64,000 nt of DNA, taken from positions 1-64,000 of the forward strand of contig NZ_JAELUG010000008.1 of NCBI RefSeq assembly GCF_016429255.1, read 5' to 3'. Source of the DNA: Rhizobium sp. ASV8. Its GTDB lineage: Bacteria > Pseudomonadota > Alphaproteobacteria > Rhizobiales > Rhizobiaceae. Position 1 is the stretch's first letter. The number at the start of each line of letters is the position of its first letter. The position numbers and the translations under genes were made by a program. The notes under the pieces were generated by a model. That model was not told the DNA's origin, ran no database searches, and saw only the letters and a program-made list of their open reading frames with translations. Positions 43,222 to 52,971 of this stretch are shown here, piece by piece.

Positions 43222-43938
43222 TTAGGCGATTGCCTGCTTCTGCAGTTCCACCAGTTCGGCAATGCCGTTCTTGGCAAGACCCATGAGCGTGGCGAATTCC
43301 TCTTCGCTGAAGGGCGCGCCTTCGGCCGTTCCCTGGATCTCCACGATGCCGCCCTTGCCCGTCATGACGAAGTTGGCGTCGGTTTCAGCCGAGGAATCCT
43401 CGAGATAATCGAGATCGATCACCGGCTGGTTCGCGAAGATGCCGCAGGAGATGGCGGCGATGTGATCCTTCAACACGCGATCGACCTTGATCATGTTGCG
43501 GCTCTCCATCCATTTCAGGCAGTCGTAAAGCGCGATCCAGCCACCGGTGATGGAGGCCGTGCGCGTACCGCCGTCCGCCTGGATGACGTCGCAGTCGACG
43601 GTGATCTGCCGTTCGCCCAATTCCTTCAGGTCGACGACCGCGCGGAGCGACCGGCCGATAAGGCGCTGGATTTCCTGCGTGCGGCCGCCCTGCTTGCCGG
43701 TTGCAGCTTCACGCTTCATGCGCTCGCCGGTGGCGCGCGGCAGCATGCCGTATTCGGCGGTGACCCAACCCTTGCCGCTGTTGCGCAGCCATGGCGGCGT
43801 CTTGTCTTCCAGGCTGGCCGTGCACAGCACATGCGTGTCGCCGAATTTCACCAGGCAGGAGCCTTCCGCATGCTTGGAAAAATTACGCTCGAACGACACC
43901 TTGCGCATCTGGTCGGTTTTTCTGCCTGAAGGTCTCAT
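43222..43938 (-). CDS. rph: Ribonuclease PH
   Basis: A 238-residue phosphorolytic exonuclease that trims tRNA 3' ends. It begins [20 protein letters not shown] and contains [33 protein letters not shown] and [21 protein letters not shown], all RNase PH signatures. It is the first gene of rph-VOC-rdgB-hemW and divergent from hrcA; this rph/hrcA/grpE arrangement is common in rhizobia. Confidence 0.97.
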   Translation of the reverse strand: MRPSGRKTDQMRKVSFERNFSKHAEGSCLVKFGDTHVLCTASLEDKTPPWLRNSGKGWVTAEYGMLPRATGERMKREAATGKQGGRTQEIQRLIGRSLRAVVDLKELGERQITVDCDVIQADGGTRTASITGGWIALYDCLKWMESRNMIKVDRVLKDHIAAISCGIFANQPVIDLDYLEDSSAETDANFVMTGKGGIVEIQGTAEGAPFSEEEFATLMGLAKNGIAELVELQKQAIA

Positions 43939-44110
43939 TCCACTCTCCTGAAAGTTCGTTGACCGCTTCTACGACCCACAGGCGGGTTTTGCAAAGGAAA
44001 AGCAGGTGGAAAAGCCCTGGTTCGGCAGGCGCCGCATTTTTCCCTTTTGCGATTGCTAACCGAATGATTATATTTTCGCTAAGGCTCAACGGAACGGATT
44101 TGGCAGCGAA

Positions 44111-45199
44111 ATGGTATTCACGACATCGTCGGTTTCGGATGTCATTGCTGCGCTTGACGAACGCTCCAAGGAAATATTCCGCCGTATCGTCGAAGGCTAC
44201 CTGGAGAATGGCGAGCCGCTCGGTTCGCGCAATCTCTCGCGGCTGTTGCCGATGTCGCTTTCGCCGGCATCGGTGCGCAATGTCATGAGCGACCTGGAAG
44301 AGCTGGGCTTGATCTATTCACCCCATATCAGCGCCGGTCGCCTCCCCACCCAGATCGGCTTGCGCTTCTTCGTCGACGCCTTCATGCAGGTCGGCGATCT
44401 CTCCGCCGAGGACCGCGCCAGCATCGATCGCCAGGTGCGCGGCGGCAATCGCGATCAACCGATGGAATCGGTCATGACGGAAGCCAGCCGTATGCTTTCG
44501 GGCATCTCGCGCGGCGCCGGCCTTGTGATCACCTCCAAGAACGATCCCGTGTTGAAGCATGTCGAGTTCATTCGCCTGGAGGCGACCAAGGCGCTCGCCG
44601 TACTCGTCGGCGATCACGATCAGGTCGAAAACCGCATTATCGAACTGCCGGCTGGCGTCACCTCGTCGCAGCTTACGGAAGCCGCCAATTTCCTCAATGC
44701 CCATATGACGGGCCAGACCCTCCCGGAGTTGCGCCGCCAGCTGCAAAATCTGAAAGACAGCGTCCGACGCGAGCTGGACAGTCTCTCGCATGAGCTGGTC
44801 GAGCGCGGCATCGCCGTGCTGTCGGGCGATGATGACGAAAGCAAGCCGACGCAGCTCATCGTGCGAGGCCACGCCAATTTGCTGGCAGAAGTCGGCGGCG
44901 CCGAGGATCTGGATCGCCTGCGTCTGCTCTTCGACGACCTCGAAAAGAAGGACAGTCTCATCGAGATCCTCAACCTTGCCGAAAGCGGACCGGGCGTGCG
45001 CATCTTTATCGGCTCGGAAAACAAGCTTTTCTCGTTGTCCGGCTCCTCGCTCATCGTCGCGCCATATCGCGACGATGATGACCGGATCGTCGGTGCGGTC
45101 GGCGTCATTGGCCCGACACGGCTCAACTATGCCCGGATCGTGCCCATGGTCGATTATACCGCACAGCTGATTTCGAGGCTGTCACGGCCGGGCATGTAA
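44111..45199 (+). CDS. hrcA: Heat-inducible transcription repressor HrcA
   Basis: A 362-residue repressor that binds CIRCE elements of groE and related operons. The N-terminal winged helix is ALDERSKEIFRRIVEGYLENGEPLGSRNLSRLL... SLSPASVRNVMSDLEELGLI, followed by SPHISAGRLPTQIGLRFFVD. C-terminal GAF-like effector region ends with GVIGPTRLNYARIVPMVDYTA. No CIRCE element is seen in front of hrcA, so it is probably not self-repressed in the classical way. grpE follows. Confidence 0.96.
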   Translation: MVFTTSSVSDVIAALDERSKEIFRRIVEGYLENGEPLGSRNLSRLLPMSLSPASVRNVMSDLEELGLIYSPHISAGRLPTQIGLRFFVDAFMQVGDLSAEDRASIDRQVRGGNRDQPMESVMTEASRMLSGISRGAGLVITSKNDPVLKHVEFIRLEATKALAVLVGDHDQVENRIIELPAGVTSSQLTEAANFLNAHMTGQTLPELRRQLQNLKDSVRRELDSLSHELVERGIAVLSGDDDESKPTQLIVRGHANLLAEVGGAEDLDRLRLLFDDLEKKDSLIEILNLAESGPGVRIFIGSENKLFSLSGSSLIVAPYRDDDDRIVGAVGVIGPTRLNYARIVPMVDYTAQLISRLSRPGM

Positions 45200-45340
45200 A
45201 GTCAGGACATTGTCGCTCGCAACCGTCCGCGGTCCGCGCAAAGCCGAGATTTGCCCGATCTTCTCGACAAAGCCTTGATTTTTTCCGGCTAAACCTCGAT
45301 ATCGGGCACATCTAAAAGACAAAGCAATTCGGAGACCGTC

Positions 45341-45982
45341 ATGACCGACGAAACAACGAAAACCGGACCTGACGCCACGGTGGCCGATACTTCAGCGGAT
45401 TTCGCGCAGGACACTGTGGAAACCGTTGATGCGGTGGAACCGTCTCAGCCTGATCCGGTTGAGCTGCTGAAGGCCGAGAACGGCGAACTGCGTGATCGCT
45501 ACCTTCGCCTCGCCGCCGAGATGGACAATCTACGCCGGCGCACCGAGCGCGAGGTGAAGGACGCAAAGTCCTACTCCGTGGCAAGCTTCGCCCGCGATAT
45601 GCTGGCGGTGGCGGATAACCTGCGCCGCACGCTGGACGCCATTCCGGCTGAAGCGCGCGCTGGCGGCGATGCCGGCTTGACGACCTTGATCGAAGGCGTC
45701 GAGATGACCGAGCGTTCGATGCTCTCGGCCCTGGAGCGCCATGGCGTGCGCCAGCTCGAGCCGATCGGCCAGAAGTTCGATCCTAATTTCCATCAGGCGA
45801 TGTTCGAAGTACCGAACCCGGAAGTGCCGAACAACACGGTCGTACAGGTGGTACAGGCCGGCTTCGTCATCGGCGACCGCGTCCTGCGCCCGGCCATGGT
45901 CGGTGTCGCCAAGGGTGGTCCGAAGATCGTCGAAAACGCCGAGCAGAGCGTCAACAGCCCGCTGGACGAAAAAGACGCCTGA
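45341..45982 (+). CDS. grpE: Nucleotide exchange factor GrpE
   Basis: A 213-residue cochaperone that releases ADP from DnaK. The N-terminal 45 residues are acidic and disordered; the long coiled-coil helix reads [28 protein letters not shown], and the C-terminal beta domain contains [16 protein letters not shown] and [15 protein letters not shown]. It follows hrcA by 141 bases. dnaK and dnaJ are not in the window. Confidence 0.96.
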   Translation: MTDETTKTGPDATVADTSADFAQDTVETVDAVEPSQPDPVELLKAENGELRDRYLRLAAEMDNLRRRTEREVKDAKSYSVASFARDMLAVADNLRRTLDAIPAEARAGGDAGLTTLIEGVEMTERSMLSALERHGVRQLEPIGQKFDPNFHQAMFEVPNPEVPNNTVVQVVQAGFVIGDRVLRPAMVGVAKGGPKIVENAEQSVNSPLDEKDA

Positions 45983-45996
45983 TCTTCTTGGAGCAT

Positions 45997-46026
45997 TTCC
46001 AGGGAAGCTCGTAGCGTTCCCTGGAA
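45997..46026. repeat. Short inverted repeat after grpE
   Basis: TTCCAGGGAA and TTCCCTGGAA, ten-bp perfect arms with a ten-base loop, 15 bases after the grpE stop. This is part of the group of rhizobial intergenic palindromes and may stabilise the transcript 3' end. Confidence 0.5.
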
Positions 46027-46089
46027 TCCTCAGGAGCAGGAGATGGGCGGCTCATGGACCCCAGAAGGATTTGAGCCACCATAGCGTTT

Positions 46090-46134
46090 AAAAATAAGAG
46101 CCGGATGATCTCAGATCATCCGGCTCTTATTTTT
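46090..46134. terminator. Bidirectional terminator between grpE and ptsN
   Basis: A perfect 20-bp inverted repeat with a 5-base loop (CTCAG): arms at 46090-46109 and 46115-46134, starting AAAAATAAGAGCC and ending CTCTTATTTTT. Both ends are A/T tracts, so it can end transcription from grpE on the plus strand and from ptsN on the minus strand. Confidence 0.92.
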
Positions 46135-46159
46135 GCCTTGGTCCGATGCAACGCAATTC

Positions 46160-46269
46160 GTCAAAGCATGTCGCGCAAAAGTGTGCAGCGGTTTTGCGAT
46201 AACGACGTGCGCAAAATCTAAGAAGCTAAAGCGCGTGAAGCGAATCTCAAAGATCGCGGCGCGCTTTAG
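46160..46269. repeat. Rhizobial palindromic repeat overlapping the ptsN stop
   Basis: Opens AAAGCATGTCGCGCAAAAG and contains GCAGCGGTTTTGCG, ending with 10-bp arms CTAAAGCGCG (46226-46235) and CGCGCTTTAG (46260-46269). The right arm contains the ptsN stop codon (46266-46268). A third intergenic repeat type in this window; a similar but shorter sequence occurs at 18944-18990 after a LysR gene. Confidence 0.6.
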
Positions 46270-46730
46270 GCGGCGTTGGAGGCCTGTTCCTCGTTGAGGA
46301 ACGCATAGATCGCCGAAGCGGAATCGGTGGCGCGCAGTTTTGCGACCAGATCCTGGTCTCGCAAAACGCGGGCAATGCGGGAGAGTGCCTTGAGGTGGTC
46401 TGCACCTGCGCCTTCAGGCGCGAGCAGCAGGAAGACGAGATCGACGGGCTGGTCGTCCAGCGCTTCGAAATCGACCGGTGCTTCCAGGCGCGCGAAGATC
46501 CCTGCGATGGACTTGATGCTGGCAAGCTTGCCGTGCGGAATGGCGATGCCGTTGCCGACACCGGTAGATCCGAGGCGCTCGCGCTGCAGCACGACGTCGA
46601 ATATCTCGCGCTCGGGCAGTCCGGTCAGTTTGGAGGCCTTGGCTGCCAGCTCCTGAAGCAGTTGTTTTTTGGAATTTGCCTTCAAGGCGGGGATGATCGC
46701 ATCTTGGTGTAGCAAATCTGCCAATGCCAT
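46266..46730 (-). CDS. ptsN: PTS IIA-like nitrogen regulatory protein
   Basis: 154 residues, EIIA-Ntr. The phosphorylated His is in GNGIAIPHGKLASI near residue 66. It receives phosphate from NPr and regulates potassium transport and nitrogen-related functions. It is the third gene after rpoN and hpf on the minus strand, the widely conserved rpoN-hpf-ptsN order. Its stop codon lies in a repeat, with a bidirectional terminator beyond. Confidence 0.95.
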   Translation of the reverse strand: MALADLLHQDAIIPALKANSKKQLLQELAAKASKLTGLPEREIFDVVLQRERLGSTGVGNGIAIPHGKLASIKSIAGIFARLEAPVDFEALDDQPVDLVFLLLAPEGAGADHLKALSRIARVLRDQDLVAKLRATDSASAIYAFLNEEQASNAA

Positions 46731-46819
46731 TCTCTTTATCCTTCGTGTCGCCGAGAACCGGTAAACGGGGGAGCGGCGGCCGGCTGACTTTACGCTCAGT
46801 CGCCGCTCATCTTCTATTC

Positions 46820-47395
46820 TCAGCCTTTGATATTGGCCGCGTCTATCCAGCCAATGTTACCGTCCTGTCGACGGTAGACGATGTTGAGGTGTTCCTTGCC
46901 GGGGCTGCGGAAGAGCAGCAACGGTTCGTCGGTCATGTCGAGCGCCATCACGGCGGTCGCGACCGACATTGTCATCAATTTCTTCGTGCTTTCGGCGACG
47001 ATCGCCGGAGCGAAATCGGCGGGAACCTCATCGTCGTCATCCGGGACGCCGTCCATGACGGTGTAGGCAACTTCTGCCTGACCGTTCGAATGATTGCCGG
47101 CCTGGTGGTCCTTGAGTTTGCGCTTGTAGCGTCGCAGACGCTTTTCGATACGCTCGGACGCTGCGTCAAAGGCAAGCTGCGGGTCCATGGCTTCGCCGGC
47201 TGCATGCAATACGACACCGCTGTCGAGGTGAAGCTTGCAATCGGCCGCAAAGCGCGAGCTGGACTTGTGCACAGTTACCTGACCCGAATACCCCCCGTCG
47301 AAGTATTTCGTCACGGCCATACCGATCTGGTCCTCAATCCGCTGACGGAAGGAGTCACCAATTTCCATATGTTTACCGGAGACACGCACACTCAT
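46820..47395 (-). CDS. hpf: Ribosome hibernation promoting factor (long form)
   Basis: 191 residues. The N-terminal S30AE domain (SVRVSGKHMEIGDSFRQRIEDQI... LHLDSGVVLHAAGEAMDPQLAFDAASERIEKRLRRYKRKLKDH) is joined by a linker to a C-terminal dimerisation domain (SVATAVMALDMTDEPLLLFRSPGKEHLNIVYRRQDGNIGWI). This is long HPF, which makes 100S ribosome dimers in stationary phase. It lies between rpoN and ptsN. Confidence 0.95.
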   Translation of the reverse strand: MSVRVSGKHMEIGDSFRQRIEDQIGMAVTKYFDGGYSGQVTVHKSSSRFAADCKLHLDSGVVLHAAGEAMDPQLAFDAASERIEKRLRRYKRKLKDHQAGNHSNGQAEVAYTVMDGVPDDDDEVPADFAPAIVAESTKKLMTMSVATAVMALDMTDEPLLLFRSPGKEHLNIVYRRQDGNIGWIDAANIKG

Positions 47396-47551
47396 GGAGT
47401 TTCCCTTCTTGTAGTGGTTATTGCGCGTACCAGTTTACGCCAAGCCTCAAGCTCATCCAAGCACTTCACGCGGTCAAAGACAAATTGCGTATATCGGCCG
47501 CCTTCGGGATGATGGGGATAAGTTTCATGGTCATGCTGTCCTGCAGCGATT

Positions 47552-47575
47552 GCGGCGGGCTTCTAGCCCTGCCGC
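47552..47575 (-). terminator. Hairpin in the rpoN-hpf spacer
   Basis: On the minus strand GCGGCAGGGCT, an AGA loop and AGCCCGCCGC form a stem with one bulge. It lies about 70 bases beyond the rpoN stop and upstream of hpf. There is no T-run, so it could be an attenuator or processing site. The remaining 250-base spacer shows no gene. Confidence 0.35.
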
Positions 47576-47645
47576 ATTGGAAAGTCAACTGCATCTTAAC
47601 GGACTGTTAGGAGATAGACAATCTACGATTGAACATCGTCAATCG

Positions 47646-49202
47646 TCAGAAACTGCCGACTTTTGCCAGTGCTCGCTTCTCTCGACGTCGCTGCACGGAC
47701 GAGGGGATGTTCATGGCTTCGCGGTATTTTGCAACCGTGCGGCGAGCAAGCTCGATGCCGCCCTTTTTCAGCGTATCGACGATATCGTCGTCGGAAAGCA
47801 CCGCATCGGGGCTCTCATTCGATATTAGCAGGCGGATCTTGTGGCGCACGGCTTCGGCGGAATGGCCATCGCCGCCCTCGACGGCGTTGATCGAAACCGT
47901 GAAGAAATATTTGAGCTCGAACAGCCCGCGCGGCGTCAACATGTATTTGTTCGAGGTTACGCGGCTGACGGTCGACTCATGCATCTTGATGGCATCCGCC
48001 ACGGTCTTCAGATTGAGCGGGCGCAGATGATCGACGCCGTGGATCAGAAAGGCGTCCTGCTGCCGAACGATCTCGCTGGCGACCTTCATGATCGTTTTGG
48101 CGCGCTGGTCGAGGCTGCGGGTCAGCCAGTTGGCGTTCTGCAGGCATTCCGAGAGGAAGGCGTGATCCTGACTGGTCTTCGATACCGAGGCGAAATAGGA
48201 CTGGCTGACCAATACGCGCGGCAGGGCATCGGGATTGAGCTCCACCAGCCAGCTACCGTCCGCAGACGGGCGCACCACGATATCGGGCATAATGGACTCG
48301 GATATGCCGGTTTCGAAGCCGCTGCCGGGCTTCGGATTGAGCTGGCGGATTTCGGCCATCATGTCGAGAAGATCTTCCTCGTCGACGCCGCAGAGCCGCT
48401 TCAGCGTCGCGAAATCGCGCCGGGCAAGCAGCTCCAGATTCTCGATCAGCCGCTCCATGGCGGGATCGAAGCGATCCTTCTGCCGAAGCTGGATTGCCAG
48501 ACACTCGCTGAGGGAACGGGCAAAAACGCCCGGAGGATCCAGCAGCTGCAAGACACTCAGCACGCGCTCCACCTCTCCGACGGTCGAGCCGAGGCGCTCG
48601 GCAGTTTCGTCGAGATCGGCGCGGAGATAGCCGCTCTCGTCCAATTGGTCGACGAGATGCTGGGCGATCAACCGGTCGCCGATGGCGGGAAGCGTGAAAG
48701 GGATCTGTTGGTTTAGATGATCGCGCAGCGATATCTGACCGGCAACGAAGTCGTCCAGATCGTAGCTTTCGCCTGCCTCGCCGCCGGGCATGGATTTCCA
48801 TTGGCTCAAAAGCTCAGGCGCATCCGCGCGCTGCGGACTTGCATCGTCGGAAAAGACGTTGCCGAAATTGCTGTCGAGCTCGTTGCTCAGCCTGTCGGCA
48901 TGGCCGGTATTGTCGCTCTCGTACCAGTCGCTGGCGAGGTTGTCCGTGCTGGCGCCGAAGTCGTCATTGCCCGTTTCGCCCGCCGTCTCGAAGTGGTCGT
49001 CCTTTGCCTCGCGCTCGCCATGGCCGCCCAAATCCTCGTCATTTGACGCAAATTCCAGCAGCGGATTTTTTTCGACTTCCTGTGCGATGAATTGGGTCAG
49101 CTCAACGTGAGTCATCTGCAGCAACTGGATGGATTGCATCAGTTGCGGTGTCATCACCAGGCTTTGGCTTTGGCGCAGGAAAAGATTGGCCGATAATGCC
49201 AT
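47646..49202 (-). CDS. rpoN: RNA polymerase sigma-54 factor
   Basis: A 518-residue sigma-54. Region I is Gln/Leu-rich (LFLRQSQSLVMTPQLMQSIQLLQM), region II is acidic, and region III has the core-binding domain, the HTH and the RpoN box ARRTVAKYREAMNIPSS near the C-terminus. It directs promoters for nitrogen fixation, nitrogen assimilation and dicarboxylate transport in rhizobia. It is upstream of hpf and ptsN, and downstream of lptB. Confidence 0.97.
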   Translation of the reverse strand: MALSANLFLRQSQSLVMTPQLMQSIQLLQMTHVELTQFIAQEVEKNPLLEFASNDEDLGGHGEREAKDDHFETAGETGNDDFGASTDNLASDWYESDNTGHADRLSNELDSNFGNVFSDDASPQRADAPELLSQWKSMPGGEAGESYDLDDFVAGQISLRDHLNQQIPFTLPAIGDRLIAQHLVDQLDESGYLRADLDETAERLGSTVGEVERVLSVLQLLDPPGVFARSLSECLAIQLRQKDRFDPAMERLIENLELLARRDFATLKRLCGVDEEDLLDMMAEIRQLNPKPGSGFETGISESIMPDIVVRPSADGSWLVELNPDALPRVLVSQSYFASVSKTSQDHAFLSECLQNANWLTRSLDQRAKTIMKVASEIVRQQDAFLIHGVDHLRPLNLKTVADAIKMHESTVSRVTSNKYMLTPRGLFELKYFFTVSINAVEGGDGHSAEAVRHKIRLLISNESPDAVLSDDDIVDTLKKGGIELARRTVAKYREAMNIPSSVQRRREKRALAKVGSF

Positions 49203-49238
49203 GGCGGACGCAGGACTCCCTTGAATTCCTAGGGCGCC

Positions 49239-49321
49239 GTGCTTCCTTATGGAAGCACAAAGGCCGCTCTATCTCTTTACTCTGCACATCAGGCTTTCCG
49301 AAAATCGTGTCAGATTTTCGG
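49239..49321 (-). promoter_or_regulatory. Two hairpins in the rpoN leader
   Basis: The 297-base lptB-rpoN spacer holds GTGCTTCC/GGAAGCAC with a 4-base loop (49239-49258) and CCGAAAATC/GATTTTCGG with a 6-base loop (49298-49321). Both lie within about 120 bases upstream of the rpoN start. They could end lptB transcripts or control rpoN. No gene is seen in the spacer. Confidence 0.4.
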
Positions 49322-49499
49322 GCCGATGCTGTAGGGAATTCGCGGTCTTCGTCTCCAAGATCTTTGCGAAATTCCAACTGGCCCAAAAATTGCTTTTTTA
49401 TAAGTTTTGGTCAAGCGGAACTATGCAGCCGAAAATAGATTTCGGCACCATGGCGGATCTCGGTAATATTAGCGGGCGAACCGGTCTAATATCGGCCAA

Positions 49500-50312
49500 T
49501 CAAAGGCTGAAATTGTCGCCGAGATAGAGTTTGCGAACTTCAGGGTTGCTGACGATATCGTTGGCCCTGCCATGGGTCAGCACTTCGCCCGCATGGATGA
49601 TGTAGGCGCGGTCGATCAGGCCAAGCGTTTCGCGAACGTTGTGGTCGGTGATCAGCACGCCGATGCCGCGTGCCGTCAGGTGATGAACAAGGTTCTGGAT
49701 GTCGGCGACCGAAATCGGATCGACGCCGGCGAATGGTTCGTCGAGCAGCATGAAGGTCGGATCGGTCGCGAGCGCACGGGCGATTTCAAGACGTCGCCGT
49801 TCGCCGCCCGAGAGGGCGATTGCCGGCACCGTGCGCAGATTGCGGATGTGGAACTCTTCCAGCAGCTCGTCGATCTTGCGCTCGCGCTTCGTCTTGTCCT
49901 TCTCGTGAACTTCAAGCACGGCGCGGATGTTCTCCTCCACCGTCAGTCCGCGAAAGATCGACGCTTCCTGCGGCAGATAGCCGACGCCGAGACGCGCGCG
50001 TCGATACATCGGCATCGAGGTGACGTTGTTGCCATCGATCTCGATCGTACCTTCATCCACCGGCACCAGCCCGGTTATCATATAGAAGCAGGTGGTCTTG
50101 CCGGCACCGTTCGGTCCGAGCAGGCCAACCGCCTCGCCGCGCCGCACCACCAGCGAAACGCCGTTGACGACGCGCCGTGTGCGGTAGGTCTTGGTGAGGC
50201 CGCGCGCGATCAGGGTGCCCTGATAGCGTGCTTTATCCGCGGCCGGCGTGCCGGATGTCGCAGAAGACGGTCCGGGCATGCCGGGTAGGGTGGAGGTTGT
50301 GGATGTGGTCAC
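49500..50312 (-). CDS. lptB: LPS export ABC transporter ATP-binding protein
   Basis: About 270 residues: Walker A GLLGPNGAGKTTCFYM, Q-loop GYLPQEASIFRGL, signature LSGGERRRLEIARAL, Walker B MLLDEPFAGVD. LptB powers lipopolysaccharide extraction with LptFG. The GTG at 50312 is preferred: it follows the lptA stop by 13 bases. The 30-residue Ser/Thr/Pro-rich N-terminal tail is longer than in E. coli, as in other rhizobia. Last gene of lptC-lptA-lptB. Confidence 0.95.
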   Translation of the reverse strand: MTTSTTSTLPGMPGPSSATSGTPAADKARYQGTLIARGLTKTYRTRRVVNGVSLVVRRGEAVGLLGPNGAGKTTCFYMITGLVPVDEGTIEIDGNNVTSMPMYRRARLGVGYLPQEASIFRGLTVEENIRAVLEVHEKDKTKRERKIDELLEEFHIRNLRTVPAIALSGGERRRLEIARALATDPTFMLLDEPFAGVDPISVADIQNLVHHLTARGIGVLITDHNVRETLGLIDRAYIIHAGEVLTHGRANDIVSNPEVRKLYLGDNFSL

Positions 50313-50325
50313 GAGGGCGCCAGTA

Positions 50326-50979
50326 TCAGTTTTTCTTTTGTTGCTGCTGCACTTGCTGCGACTTCGGATCGAGCTGGATCTGGACACGGCCCCCACAGGA
50401 ATCCAGCTGAGCTTCGCCTGTCGCCATGTGCACGGTGAGCTGGCAACCGGTGAAGACGTTCGGTCCGTCCGTCAGCACAACCTTCTTGCCTTTGAGAATG
50501 GCAAGCTGGTTGGTCATGTCGAAGGAGCCGTCTTCGGCGGTTGCCGTCTGCGTTCCGGAAACGAGGTAGACTTTATCGGTGACCAGAATGTGGTCGATGT
50601 TCGCATTGCCCGACACCAGGGATTCATTCTGCTCCTTGGCCGCCTTGGCGACCGGATTGTCAGGCTGCTTGTTGGCGTCGGCGGGCTGCTTCTTCTTGTA
50701 GAAGACAGTCATCTTGCCGGACTGCATCGTCGTGGTGCCCTGAACGACCTTGACGTTGCCGGTGAAGACGGCCTGGCTTTCCTGATCGTGGATCTCCAGC
50801 TTGTCGCTTTCGATCTGGATCGGCTGGTCCTTGGAAAGGGCAAGGCCCGGCATCGTGCTTGTCGTTGTCTGTGCTCCTGCTTCGGCTGCGGCGAAGAACG
50901 TAAGCGCGCCGAAGGCACAGAGAAGGCTGGCCTTGCGAAAGCTGGAATGGAAAATTGAATTTTGCCAATGATTTATCAT
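50326..50979 (-). CDS. lptA: LPS transport periplasmic protein LptA
   Basis: A 217-residue OstA/LptA protein: signal peptide ending AGAQ near residue 37, then the jellyroll QPIQIESDKLEIHDQESQAVFTGNV and DGSFDMTNQLAILKGKKVVLTDGPNVFTG. A Gln-rich C-terminal tail is unusual but common in rhizobia. It bridges the periplasm for LPS. Its start overlaps the lptC stop by four bases. Confidence 0.93.
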   Translation of the reverse strand: MINHWQNSIFHSSFRKASLLCAFGALTFFAAAEAGAQTTTSTMPGLALSKDQPIQIESDKLEIHDQESQAVFTGNVKVVQGTTTMQSGKMTVFYKKKQPADANKQPDNPVAKAAKEQNESLVSGNANIDHILVTDKVYLVSGTQTATAEDGSFDMTNQLAILKGKKVVLTDGPNVFTGCQLTVHMATGEAQLDSCGGRVQIQLDPKSQQVQQQQKKN

Positions 50980-51662
50980 GAACCGCCCGGCTTCTGTTCG
51001 CTAGATGAATTGTGGAGAGCGGACGGTTCGATATGCATTTGAACCTGTCCGTCGAATAGGATTACGCTTCCCTTATCCGTCATCTTGAGCGAACGCGCAA
51101 CAACCGACATGCCGTCTCTGGAGATAGCAACTTGATCCTGGCTGGACAGGTCGCCTTTCTTGACATCCAGGAACGCGGTCTTGAACTCGGCGCGCAAGCC
51201 GTTGTCCATCACGATGGTGAAAGGTTCGGTCAGTTTCAGCGTGTCGGCCTGGCGGTCGAAGTCCGCACTTTGAGCGGTCACATGGGCGATCACATCGGTA
51301 TTGACAGGCATCGAAGCCTTGATGGTCTTCAGCGTGATCATATTCGGGTTCTTGATATCCTGCAGCGCCTTTTCCGCCAGCATGGAATAATTGATGCCAT
51401 CCTTGTTGCGGCCGGCGATGGCGGGACGTTCCATGACCACCTTGCCATCCTCGATCTTGGCGCCCTCGATCTGGATCTCTGCGGGCAGATACGCGCGGAT
51501 GACGGATACGGCAACGAAGATGAGCGTGACGATCACGGCGGCCAACGGCAATAATACCCTGAGCCTTCTCACGCGCGAGGAGTGGAAGGTCGCGTCTCTA
51601 TATGCGTTGCGCTCCGGCAATGAGCGAATGGCCTCGCCGGGGGTCTCGATCGTATTGAGCAT
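50976..51662 (-). CDS. lptC: LPS export protein LptC
   Basis: About 228 residues: a cytoplasmic N-terminus, one transmembrane helix (VLLPLAAVIVTLIFVAVSVI) and a periplasmic LptC beta domain (FTIVMDNGLRAEFKTAFLDVKKGDL). It links LptB2FG to LptA. I use ATG 51662; an in-frame ATG at 51701 is possible. It is the first gene of lptC-lptA-lptB. The 325 bases before sppA show no gene; a T-rich stretch lies at 51772-51782. Confidence 0.9.
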   Translation of the reverse strand: MLNTIETPGEAIRSLPERNAYRDATFHSSRVRRLRVLLPLAAVIVTLIFVAVSVIRAYLPAEIQIEGAKIEDGKVVMERPAIAGRNKDGINYSMLAEKALQDIKNPNMITLKTIKASMPVNTDVIAHVTAQSADFDRQADTLKLTEPFTIVMDNGLRAEFKTAFLDVKKGDLSSQDQVAISRDGMSVVARSLKMTDKGSVILFDGQVQMHIEPSALHNSSSEQKPGGS

Positions 51663-51987
51663 GCAACAAGGTCCGTCTTTATCTGATCCGGAGAACCGCA
51701 TTCACGCCATTCGAGGCTGTGTCAAAAGCCCATCGGATCGTTTCGCATTATTGCGCTGGCTTGCCAATATGGATTTTTTTCAGCAACCCGGGAAATTTGG
51801 CAGGAAAATATGCCATAAATCGGTTTCATCCGACGGGGCGATACCCTATCTGATGAACCAACAGAGCGACGTCCCTTCGGCGACATCGAAGACGGGGACA
51901 GCTTTTGTCTAAGGATTGTGCCGGTTTCAAGGTGTTATGGTCCTGTTGGTATCGCATTCAGTTTGTTTCAGGGAGAAATAAGGCGTG

Positions 51988-52944
51988 ATGGACAGTTCTG
52001 CAATCGCGGATCGGCGACAATTACGCCGCAAGCTGGGTTTCTGGCGCATTATTGCAGTTTTGCTGCTCGTGGGGCTTGGTTTTGCGCTCTATCGGTTCTT
52101 TGCGAGCGACCTGCCGGATACGCGCGGGCCGCAAATCGCCCGCGTTACGATTTCCGGGCTCATCCAGGACGACCCCGAACTTCTCGAGCGGCTGAAGAAG
52201 ATCCGCGACAACGACCAGGTCAAGGCGCTGATCGTTTCCATCTCGTCGACCGGCGGCACGACGTATGGCGGCGAGCGCATCTTCAAGGCGATCCGCGCCG
52301 TCGCGGCCAACAAGCCTGTCGTTTCCGACATCCGTACGGTCGCCGCTTCGGCCGGTTACATGATCGCAGCCGCCGGCGATGATATTGTCGCGGGGGATAC
52401 GTCGATCACCGGATCGATCGGCGTCATCTTTCAGTACCCGCAGGTGAAGGATCTGCTCGACAAGGTCGGCGTTTCCCTCGACGAGATCAAGTCGGCACCG
52501 CTCAAGGCCGAGCCGTCGCCCTTCCATCCGGCCAGCGAAGACGCCAAGAACATGATCCGCAACATGGTCATGGACAGCTATGGCTGGTTTGTAGACCTCG
52601 TCGCGGATCGCCGCAAACTGCCGCGCGAACAGGTGCTGAAGCTCGCCGATGGCAGCATATTTACGGGCCGGCAGGCGCTTCAAAACAAGTTGATCGACAC
52701 CCTCGGCGGCGAAGACGAAATCCGCACATACCTCGAAACGCGCAAGGTCAAGAAGGACCTGCCGATCGTCGATTGGAAGCCCGAGGACAAGAGCTCATCC
52801 TTCTTTTGGCCGGCTGCTGCTTCCCGGTTGCTAAACATGCTCGGTTATGATCCTTTTATAAAAGGAGACGCTCTCCAGAAGATCATGACAGAAAAGTTGT
52901 TTCTTGACGGCCTGCTTTCTGTTTGGCAGGGTGCAGCCGATTAA
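51988..52944 (+). CDS. sppA: Signal peptide peptidase SppA (S49 family)
   Basis: About 318 residues with one N-terminal transmembrane helix (IIAVLLLVGLGFALYRFF) and an S49 protease domain. The nucleophile Ser is in TSITGSIGVIFQYP; the general-base Lys is expected in the SAPLKAEPSPFHP region (order as in short SppA). It degrades cleaved signal peptides in the membrane. The GTG at 51985 is an alternative start. It is followed by ihfB. Confidence 0.92.
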   Translation: MDSSAIADRRQLRRKLGFWRIIAVLLLVGLGFALYRFFASDLPDTRGPQIARVTISGLIQDDPELLERLKKIRDNDQVKALIVSISSTGGTTYGGERIFKAIRAVAANKPVVSDIRTVAASAGYMIAAAGDDIVAGDTSITGSIGVIFQYPQVKDLLDKVGVSLDEIKSAPLKAEPSPFHPASEDAKNMIRNMVMDSYGWFVDLVADRRKLPREQVLKLADGSIFTGRQALQNKLIDTLGGEDEIRTYLETRKVKKDLPIVDWKPEDKSSSFFWPAAASRLLNMLGYDPFIKGDALQKIMTEKLFLDGLLSVWQGAAD

Positions 52945-52971
52945 TAAATCAATGATTTAAAGGGGGTAGCC

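Noticed and set aside
43939..44110. CIRCE element upstream of hrcA
   Set aside because: No TTAGCACTC-N9-GAGTGCTAA-like dyad is present in the spacer.
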